This document shows, piece after piece, positions 9,966-17,924 of a stretch of DNA of 20,264 nucleotides. The first letter of the stretch is position 1. Each line of letters starts with the position of its first letter. Source of the DNA: Eimeria necatrix (taxonomy: Eukaryota > Apicomplexa > Conoidasida > Eucoccidiorida > Eimeriidae); contig NW_013654519.1 in the NCBI RefSeq assembly GCF_000499385.1, forward strand, positions 1 through 20,264. Direction: 5' to 3'. The translations under genes were made by a program, and so were the position numbers. Below the pieces are notes generated by a model. It worked only from the letters and a program-made list of their open reading frames with translations. It did not search any database and was not told where the DNA came from.

Positions 9966-10618
9966 CAGGGCCCAAGTGCTACGAAGCGCGGGCGCGCCTG
10001 GGGGTGGAGACGGACACACTTGACGCTGAAGTGTGTTTTTCTCTTTTGCAAAAAAGTTGAATTTAATTTAATTTAATTTAATTTAATTTAATTTAATTTA
10101 ATTTAATTTAATTTAATTAATTTAATTCTTTAATTTAATTAAAGTTTCTAATTTAATTAAATCAAAGTGACTTGCTGCTCGCTAGATCCAAAATAAATCC
10201 TCAGAAGCAGCAGAACTCCTAGCAGCAGCAGAAACTGCTGCTGCTGCTGCTGCTGCTGCGCTGCAGCAGCTGCTGCTGCTGCGCTGCGGTCTTTGCTGCT
10301 GCAGGGCCGGGTGGTGCGGGAGGCCCCGTGGGAGGGGGTGACCACTGGTCAGCTGGCAGCAGCAGTGGCTTCTTTTGAGGGCCGTTCTTACCTGCAGCAA
10401 ACTCCTCTCTTCTCGGGTAGGTGCCTTGCAGCTCTGCTGCAGTTGCTTCGCGCTGCTGCTGCTGCTGCTGCTGCTGCTGCAGTTGTTGCTGCAGCTGTTG
10501 CTGCGGTGCTGCTGCTGCTGCTGCTGCTGCCGTTCTTGCGGCGGTGCTGCTGCTGCTGCAGTTGCTGTTGCTGCTGCTGCACTTGCTGCTGCGGTACTGC
10601 TCCTGCTGCTGCTCCAGT

Positions 10619-10658
<40 letters not shown>

Positions 10659-12085
10659 TCAGCAAAGCGGGTGCGGGGCCGGCAGCTGTACGAGCTGGCC
10701 CGCGAGGGCGCCGCCGTTGGCCCCGAAGAAATGCCAAGGCCTTCTTTGGTGTCAGTGAACAGCATCAAGCTCCGCAGTCCTGCTGCAGTGGAGGTGAGCT
10801 GCAGCAGCAGCAGCAGCAGCAGCAGCGGTAGCAGCAGCAGCAGCAGCAGCAGCTGCAGCGGTAGCAGCAGCAGCAGCAGCAGTAACGGTAGCAGCAGCAG
10901 CAGCAGCAGATGCAGCAGCAGCAGCAGCAGTAGTGGTAGCAGCAGCAGCAGCAGCAGTAGTGGTAGCAGCAGCAGCGTTAGTGGTAGCAGCAGCAGCAGC
11001 AGTAGCGGTAGCAGCAGCAGCAGCAGTAGCGGCAGCAGCAGCAGCAGCAGCGGTAGCCGGCCAGCAGCGGCTGGCTGTGTCTCCCTTGCTGCTGCATAGG
11101 AGCCCTCAGGCCTAGGACTTGTTAGGGTTTAGGGTTTAGGGTTTAGGGTTTAGGGTTTAGGGGCGCAGCGTGCTGCTGCAGTCAGTTTGCCTTTGGGGGT
11201 TTTCATAGCTCGTTAGTTGCTGCAGCAGCAGCAGAAGCAAAGCAGCGGAAAGCCATTGTGCTGCTGCTGCGACTTTGCATGCATGCATGCATGCGTGCAT
11301 GCATGCATGCATGCGTGCATGCATGCATGCATGAATGCATGCATGCATGCATGCAGCTGCCTTTCTTTGACTTCGCCGTTTGCTGCTCCAAAGGCACTTA
11401 TATAAGACAACTAGCAGCAGATGTTGCTGCTGCTCTCGGCACTGTGGCCCACCTCGTGCTGCTGGTGAGAGCAGCAGCAGCACCGCCCAGCTGCTGCTGC
11501 TGCTTGCTGCTGCTTGCTGCTGCTTGCTGCTGCTCGCGGGCGCTTGCTGCTGCTCGCCGATGCCTGCTGCTGTTCACTGCTGCGCGCTGCTGCTGCCAGC
11601 TGCTGTTTGCTGCTGCTTGCTGCTGCTCGCGGATGCCTGTGCTTGTTGCTGCTGCTTGCTGCAGCTGTTTGCTGCTGCTGCTTGCTGCTGCTGCTTGCTG
11701 CTGCTGCTTGCTGCTGCTGCTTGTTGCGGCTGCCTGCTGCTGCTGCTTGCTGCTGCTGCTTGCTGCTGCTGCTTGCTGCTGCTGCTGCTTGCTGCTGCGG
11801 CGCCTGCCGCCTCCCCAGAGGTGCAGAGGTTTGGCAGGGAGAGCCCGCGGAAGCAGCAGCAGCAGCAGCAGCACTTTTTGCTTTTTGCTGCTGCAGGTCA
11901 GAACTCGCCAGGGGCCTTTTGCTGCGGAAGATTGTTTGCCCCTGGAGGGCCTTAATCGGCAGCAGCTGCTCAAGGGCCTGCTGCCCCTTAGCTGCGCCTC
12001 TCAGCTGCCAGCAGCAAGCAGCAGCAGCAGCAGCAAGCAGCAGCAGCAGCATGCACCAGCAAGTACCAGCAGCAGCAGCAAGTAG
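8537..12085 (+). CDS. truB: TruB/Pus4-type tRNA pseudouridine synthase, at least seven exons
   Basis: This family converts uridine 55 in the tRNA T-arm to pseudouridine. Exons that keep the frame across GT-AG sites are 8537-9204, 9376-9432, 9969-10030, 10305-10416, 10663-10793, 11357-11464 and 11897-12085. Motifs in order are LFKPSGITS (about 9026), VGHGGTLDP with the catalytic Asp (9168-9194), GVLVLGIGRGT, YEARARLGVETDTLDAEG, QQTPLFSAKRVRGRQLYELA, GTYIRQLAADVAAALG and VRTRQGPF. The TDT-DAEG motif points to TruB/Pus4 rather than Cbf5/dyskerin. Between KPSGITS and VGHGGTLDP the frame changes by one. Either a 40-nt intron (9129-9168) restores PEK-VGHGG, giving about 428 residues, or there is an indel in the G/C run at 9138-9150. 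The start is the only in-frame ATG after the TAA at 8408. The Arg/Leu-rich leader could target an organelle, which is unproven. The N-terminal 165 residues and the tail after 12000 are repeat-rich. Confidence 0.9.
8742..8842. repeat. GGGGGCCCCC palindromic array coding Gly/Pro
   Basis: The DNA is almost pure runs of five to seven G followed by five to seven C, with TCAG, TGAG and TAG interruptions. It is self-complementary at many offsets. In the TruB frame it encodes GGPPGGPSGGPPEGP-like sequence between the Ser run and the catalytic domain. Shorter blocks of the same type occur at 9100-9121 and 9138-9150. Confidence 0.85.
9129..9168 (+). other. Candidate 40-nt micro-intron or frameshift site in TruB
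   Basis: GT at 9129 and AG at 9167 bound 40 bases. Removing them joins codons for PPEK to VGHGGTLDP in frame, which matches the usual K-VGH-GTLDP spacing of TruB proteins. The segment contains a G6C7 run, where sequencing or replication indels are likely, so an indel is an equally good explanation. Confidence 0.5.
9290..9342 (+). repeat. TTTAGGG array in TruB intron 1
   Basis: About seven perfect TTTAGGG units lie inside the 171-nt intron 9205-9375. The G-rich strand is the sense strand of the gene. The intron also begins with a CTG run just after its GTGAGC donor. Confidence 0.9.
9557..9632 (+). repeat. TTTAGGG array in TruB intron 2
   Basis: About ten units lie here, degenerate at the left (TTTAGTG, TTTAGGA) and perfect at the right, inside the 536-nt intron 9433-9968. 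The rest of that intron is CTG repeat running up to the acceptor at 9967-9968. Confidence 0.9.
10060..10160. repeat. (ATTTA)n pentanucleotide array in TruB intron 3
   Basis: Perfect AATTT pentamers run from about 10060 to 10118, then degrade into TTAATTAA mixtures. The array fills the 5' half of the intron 10031-10304, whose 3' half is CTG repeat. Confidence 0.85.
10339..10351. promoter_or_regulatory. TGACCACTGGTCA palindrome, copy 3, in a TruB exon
   Basis: This copy has the same TGACCA/TGGTCA arms as those at 6348 and 6636, with central C instead of G. It codes for GVTTGQ in TruB exon 4. Its occurrence in an unrelated gene makes descent from a shared coding repeat unlikely. Confidence 0.4.
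10799..11058 (+). repeat. AGC array with GGTAGC interruptions in TruB intron 5
   Basis: Runs of four to eight AGC units are separated by GGTAGC, GTAGTGGTAGC or similar, giving higher-order units of roughly 25-35 bases. It begins right after the donor GTGAGC at 10794. Conserved TruB motifs resume only at 11357, so it is read as intron although it stays open as poly-Ser. Confidence 0.8.
11121..11163 (+). repeat. TTTAGGG array in TruB intron 5
   Basis: About six perfect TTTAGGG units lie in the 563-nt intron 10794-11356. It is the third telomere-type array within this gene and again has the G-rich strand as sense. Confidence 0.9.
11276..11355. repeat. (GCAT)n array forming the end of TruB intron 5
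   Basis: GCAT tetranucleotides with a few GCGT and GAAT variants run directly into the acceptor GCAG at 11353-11356. TGCATGCA is self-complementary. It is also a known binding motif of an ApiAP2 factor in Plasmodium; relevance here is not shown. Confidence 0.85.
11465..11896 (+). repeat. TruB intron 6: stop-free CTG-rich repeat
   Basis: Repeats of CTGCTGCTTG and CTGCTGCTGCTTG type fill 11490-11810. The donor is GTGAGA at 11465 and the acceptor CTGCAG ends at 11896. Its length of 432 is a multiple of three and it stays open in the flanking exon frame. The family motifs AHLVLL and VRTRQGPF on either side indicate it is normally removed. Confidence 0.75.
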
Positions 12086-12140
12086 CAGCAACACGCAGCA
12101 GCAAGCAGCAGCAGCAGCAGCAAGCAGCAGCAGCAGCAGC

Positions 12141-12177
<37 letters not shown>

Positions 12178-12224
12178 GCTGCACGAGCTGACCTGTCTGT
12201 ATGGGCCTGCGCCCCAGCACGCGC

Positions 12225-12238
12225 GGTGTACGTACACC
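12225..12238. promoter_or_regulatory. GGTGTACGTACACC palindrome downstream of TruB
   Basis: This perfect 14-bp palindrome lies 140 bases after the proposed TruB stop, at the entry of the convergent intergenic region. It is one of three palindromes of this family at or near gene ends. Confidence 0.55.
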
Positions 12239-12336
12239 CCACAAACTTCATGGCTTTATTCTTTTTGACAAAACTCCTAATGAGTCTTTCAATTTTAATT
12301 TCTTTCAAAATTAAACATTTCTTTTATTTCTTTTAA

Positions 12337-12882
12337 TAGCTAGCTAGCTAGCCAGCTAGCTACGGGGTAGCTAGCTAGCAAGCTAGGGGGCAGGCAGGTA
12401 GGTGGCTAGCTAGCTAGCTAGAGGGTCCCTCTGTGGCCATCGAGCTCGCTAGCTAGCTAGCTAGCTACGGGGTACCTCTGCAGCAGCTAGCCAGCTAGTT
12501 ACGGGGTGCCTCTGCAGCCAGCTAGCCAGCCATTTAGGGGTCCCTCTGTGGCCATCTAACCAGCTGGCTAGCTATGCAAGGGTCCCTTTGTGGCCAACGA
12601 GCTAGTTATAGCTAGCTATTTGGGGGTCCCTCTGTGGCCAACTAGCTGGCTAGCTAGCTGTTCAGGAGTCCTTCTGTAGCCAACTGCCTAGCTAGCTAGC
12701 TAGCCGGCTAGCTAGGTCCTCTGGCCACCTAGCTAGCTAACCAGCTAGCTAGCCAGCTCGCTAGCCAGCTCGCTGGTCCCTCTGTCCACCTAGCTAGCTA
12801 GCCAGCTAGCTAGCCAGCTATCTAGCCACCTAGCTAGCTAGCTAGCCACCTAGCTAGCCAGCTAGCCACCTAGCTAGCTAGC
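12337..12882. repeat. Degenerate GCTAGCTA array with a longer embedded unit
   Basis: About 545 bases consist mostly of GCTAGCTAGC and GCTAGCCA, including the perfect palindrome GCTAGC many times. Between about 12420 and 12680 the array is punctuated by copies of GGGTCCCTCTGTGGCCA spaced roughly 55-70 bases apart, so it is a minisatellite of tetranucleotide blocks plus a non-repetitive spacer. It fills the space between the two convergent genes and contains no gene. Confidence 0.85.
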
Positions 12883-12975
12883 TGCGGAGCCTGGGCAAGT
12901 TGAAAGGGCTTAAATGAGTTAAGTTGGTGCGCGGAGGCTTCCCTGTTGGGCCCCCGAAGAAGGGGCGGGAGTCTG

Positions 12976-12991
12976 GGGTGTACGTACACCC
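12976..12991. promoter_or_regulatory. GGGTGTACGTACACCC palindrome next to the PPEF stop
   Basis: This perfect 16-bp palindrome lies three bases beyond the phosphatase TAG (12997-12995 on the minus strand). In the mRNA it would be a 3'-UTR hairpin immediately after the stop codon. Confidence 0.6.
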
Positions 12992-12994
12992 GAA

Positions 12995-13076
12995 CTACCT
13001 GCCCACTTGGCTGGTGAAGTCGAACCGCCGGGCCCCATCATCCACTTCCATGGATTGTTTGCTGCTTTTTCCGGAG

Positions 13077-13112
<36 letters not shown>

Positions 13113-13243
13113 GCAGCAGCAACAGGTTTCTCGGGGGCCCCCGCGGGCAGGTTCTTACTGGCTGGGGCTGGCTGTGTCGCTGCAGCGGCGCCGCTGCCGC
13201 CGCTGCTGCTGCTGCTGCTGCTGCAGCCGTTCGGCAGCGGCGC

Positions 13244-13277
<34 letters not shown>

Positions 13278-13783
13278 TCCTCCTCGCCCGAGTCCGGCAG
13301 CACCGGCAAGCCGCTGGGGCCGCTGCAGTAGCTGTCAACTGGAATAAAAGAATCCAAAAACTCTTCATATTCGACCATTCCTTCGCTGTCCAAGTCCATG
13401 AAGTTCACCAACAAGTCTATTTGCTCCTCAGTCAGCGGAGCCCTGCGCCCAGCAGCAAACCCAAGCAGCAGCAGCAGTCCAGACCCAGCAGCGCCCTGCT
13501 GCTGCTGCTGCGGCACTCACCCAGCAGCAGCAGCAGCAGCAGCAAGAGGGGCAACAGCAGCAAGAAGAGCAGACGCAGCAAAAGAGCAGCAGCAGCAGCA
13601 AGAGCAGCAGCAGCAGCAAGAGCAGCAGCAGCAGCAACCAGAGGAGCAGCAGCAGCAGCAGCAAGAACAGCAGCACCAAGCAGACCCGGCGCATCACCAA
13701 GAGCACCCCATCCGCATCCACAGCACCCCCTCCCCATCCACACCGCCGCAGCAACCGCAGCAACCGCAGCAACCGCAGCAACC

Positions 13784-13827
<44 letters not shown>

Positions 13828-13988
13828 CTGACTCCGTTCTGGCGAGGACAGTGTTGAGAGTGACGAGGGCAGCGCGGAAGTCCTCGGAGTCGACTTTGCC
13901 GGTCAAGTCGGGGTCGAACTGATGCAGCGCCCGCCGAATGCTGTTCGAGTGCTGGAACAGAGTCGTGCAGATCTGGCCCCACAGCTGC

Positions 13989-14057
<69 letters not shown>

Positions 14058-14292
14058 CAAAGGCGGCAGCAAGGAGAAGCAGAAAGGTGTGTGAGCTGTT
14101 GGGGAGCAGCAAAGTGGCGGGAGATGAATGAGGGGTTGCTTGAAGGCAGTTTGGAAAGTGTTTGGAATAAATTACTTTTAAAAACAATTATAAATAATTA
14201 TATTTGTTTTAATTTGCATTTGTGTTTTATTTGTTTGAATTAAAGCAAACAAACGCGCAAAAAGGACAACGAATGCTGCTGCCTGGCCTAGC

Positions 14293-14343
<51 letters not shown>

Positions 14344-14455
14344 ACCTCTTCAGCAAGATTGTTGTTAGAGCTGCTGTCCACCACGTGGAAGGCCTGCAGG
14401 AACTCCAAGTAGTTTATGCGCTTCGACCCCGTGAGGTCAATCGCCTCAGCAACCT

Positions 14456-14500
<45 letters not shown>

Positions 14501-14618
14501 CGTATTTGCATTAGAACCTGATGTGTACAGACACATTTATCATGGAATGTGCACCTTTATACTTAATATATATTATATATTTGTATACACATTTATATAT
14601 ATTATAATATATATATAT

Positions 14619-14650
<32 letters not shown>

Positions 14651-15173
14651 TATATGTATAAGTATATTTACTATTATATATATTATCTAAATATATATTA
14701 CATATATTCCATATATCTACAGTATAAATAAATAATATTATAAATGCATTTATTAAACCCAAAATATATTCACTGTATGTACACTGTACAAACACAAGTA
14801 TGTACTTTATAGCGGGTGTACATACACTTGAAAATATGCATTTATTTGTTTAAAAAGAAAGAAGGATTTATTTACGAATTTAAATCGAGAAAAAGTCCTT
14901 TTTGAGTTTTTAAATTCCCAATTAATTCAAAACTGTAAAAAGATGATTAAACAGACAAAAGCACCGAACAAAGGAGCAGCAGAGCAGCAAAAAGCCAAAA
15001 AGAATTTCCGAAAAAGACAACAAAATAAAAACAAAAAAGAAAACTCACTCTAAAGAGATGTGCATCTGTGAGGGCAAATCCCAACTCCTCTTCGTCGATA
15101 TTTAGTCGTTTTATGCCAGAGACAAAATCCTCATACGACAAGTACCCTGCAGCGCAGCAAACCGCCACACGCA

Positions 15174-15205
<32 letters not shown>

Positions 15206-15352
15206 AGCGGATGTGCTGCTGCTGCAGCAGCAGTAGATCTGCTGCTGCTGCAGTTGGTTTGCTGCTGCAGCAGCTGCGCTGCTGCTGCAGCGCGCGAACT
15301 ACCGGGACCTAGCAGCAGCCACCGCGGGCCTAGCCCGCGCCGCGGCAGCACC

Positions 15353-15390
<38 letters not shown>

Positions 15391-15620
15391 AGCGGCAGCT
15401 CACCGTCGCCGCCCTCGTTGTAGTCCTTGAACTTCTGGAAAAGAGCCACAGCGCGAACTGCTGAGCTGCGCCGCCTGCTGCCTCCCTCCCCCAAAAGGCC
15501 TCCGTCCTGCAGCTGCTGCTGCTCGTAATGCCTCGAAGCTGCTTCGGCTTTGTCTGCCAAAATGGCTTTGCCGATGCAGTGCAGCGCGCGGCTCAGCCAG
15601 GGGGTCTTCGACTGCGGGCT

Positions 15621-15671
<51 letters not shown>

Positions 15672-15805
15672 GGGCGATTTAGATGCAAGTGCTTTTGCTG
15701 CATTTGTTCTGCAGCATTTGCGAAATACTACTTATTTCAAATTGCAGAATCTCAGGATCGCGCCGCAGAGCCCGGAAAGCCTGCTGCCGCTCCGCAGCAG
15801 CAGCA

Positions 15806-15838
<33 letters not shown>

Positions 15839-17892
15839 AAGGGAATTCAGAAGATCGGAAGAAGACAAGACACTCTTGGGCACTCACTCTTCTTTAATTG
15901 AATTGGAATATACCACTTTGAAGCGCCCCAGGAACTCCGCCACGTCGATGCTGCCTGCTGCTGCATTAAAGGCCGGACTTGCCGTAATAAGGCGCATCAG
16001 AATCCGGACTTGCGGCTCGCTGAGGCCTGCAGGCCCCGAGCAGCAGCAAAGCAGCAGCAAAGCAGCAGCAAAGCAGCAGCAAAAGCCCCAACTAAAGCCG
16101 CAGCAGCTCCACTTAAAGACACACTTGAGTCAACTCCAAAAAAGCAGCAAGTTGGGGCTTTCTTGCGCTTCCAGGCAGCCACATGCATGCAACACAACCC
16201 GAATGTGCAAAAAGCCCCTTTCGTGCCTTCAAGCAGCTCCAGATGCAAATATAAAGTCGGAAATACATTTATAAACATTATTCTGGATTTAGGGAGCCAT
16301 TAAATGCATATATTGTACATATATTGCACATATATTGCACATGCATGCGCAGAAAGCTGAAGTGCAGCTTCAGAGCCCCACCTATGTCCAAGTCCGAAAG
16401 GAGCTCGTTGAACTCGCGGAAAGAAACTGTGCCGTCGCAGTTTCGGTCGAAAAGCATCAGAGTTTCTTTCAGGCTGAGGTCAGCGCTCATGATGGACTCG
16501 AAGACCTGCGCAGCAGCAGCAGCACTGGCGGGACTTTTTCGGGGATGCGGGGCAACTAAGGCAGCAAACTGCTCCGCATGCAAACTGCAGCAGCCTTTGC
16601 ATGCAAAGTGCGGAAAAAAGGAGAAAATTTGGAGAAAAAAGAAAGAAAAAGCTGCGGAAATGGCCGGAAAACGGACTCACCCGGGCCACGCATTCCTGCC
16701 GCCAGTTCAAGTGCTTGCAAATGGGCGGCCTGAAGTCCACTTTGTAGCGATATAAGAAGTCGTTGTAATGGACGAGTCCGTCTTTGCTGACTGCCTTCAA
16801 ACACTTCATTATATTTACCCACGGCAGCTCCTGGCCCAGCACGATTGAGCAGGCTTCTCTGCAGACACAGCGCTCGCGAGCCGCAAAAGGAGTTCAAGTC
16901 CGAAAGAAAACCTTTTTATTAAGTTCAGAACAAAGTTTAATTCAGTTAAGTCCGAAAGAAAACCCTTTTTTGAGTTCAGAACAAAGAAACAATTCAGTTC
17001 AAGACAAGCTCGCGCATGCACGGGACACACAGCACGAAAACATGCAAAAGTGGAATGCCTGAGAGGCGGGGGAGTCAAATTCTGCAGAACTTCGAGAACA
17101 AAGACTTATTAAGAAGTCTGCTAAGGCCAAAAGTGGCTGGCTGAGGGGGAAGCTGGCAGCTGCAGCAGAGGCCGTTTGTTTGGCAGCAGAAAGCCTCGAA
17201 CGGCGGCCAAAAGCGGGCAGCTGCTGCAGCAAAGAAGGGCCCCTCGAGTGCAGCAGTTGGAGAGTCTTTTTAGTTTTAAAAAGCAATTAAAAGGAGGAAA
17301 AGGAAGTGAAAAGGCGCAGCTTGCCTCCACTGTGCGGGGGTGATCTTGCCGGAGCCGTCGGAGTCCATGTTGAAGAAGCACCACCAAAGGTCTTGCTTTT
17401 TTTCGCAGACCATTTTGCACATTTTCTGGACTATTTCCTGACTCATTCGGGCCGCTGCGGAGCGCCTGTTGGCGCGCTTGGCCTGGGTTTCCAGCTCCTT
17501 CATCTTCTTCTGCAGCAGCACCTTCTGCGTGGCTGCGCAGGTCTCGCGGTGCAGCTGCTGGATTTCCTGCAGCGAAGGCGCCATGTACTCTTGAATTTCA
17601 AAAGACAAGTTCGCCTCAAAGATAATAACTCCTCCGTAGTTGCCGGTGGTCCCGCAGTAGTTCGAGGCGGAGAAGAGCGTCACGCAGCGCCCGTCGTGGA
17701 CGGGCTCGAAGCCCCGCAGGTTCGTCGGCACCTGCACCGCAGCAGCAGCACCTCCCGCACCCATTGCTGCAGCTGTTTGCTGCTGCTGCTGCAGCAGCCG
17801 TTGCTGCTGCTGCTGCAGCAGCAGCAAACAGCTGCAGCAGCAGCTCGTTTCCGCGCCCCCCTCGCCGCTCGCCGGCTCCCGCTTCCCCCCCC

Positions 17893-17924
<32 letters not shown>

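Noticed and set aside
9626..10051. Poly-Gln, poly-Ala and poly-Ser frames on the minus strand
   Set aside because: The region is a TruB intron plus an exon carrying YEARARLGVETDTLDAE on the plus strand. The minus frames are repeat shadows.
2162..11163. TTTAGGG arrays as a true chromosome end
   Set aside because: The arrays are short, internal, partly degenerate and flanked by genes on both sides.
11203..11410. Frames encoding tandem His-Ala-Cys-Met repeats
   Set aside because: They are translations of the (GCAT)n array, open in several frames on both strands. The TruB exon model places the array in an intron.
12337..12882. CRISPR array
   Set aside because: Units are short degenerate tetranucleotides with repeated, not unique, spacers, and the genome is eukaryotic with spliced genes.
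14511..14795. Ile/Tyr-rich minus-strand frame
   Set aside because: It translates a TA dinucleotide-rich block within a PPEF intron, with no protein-like feature.
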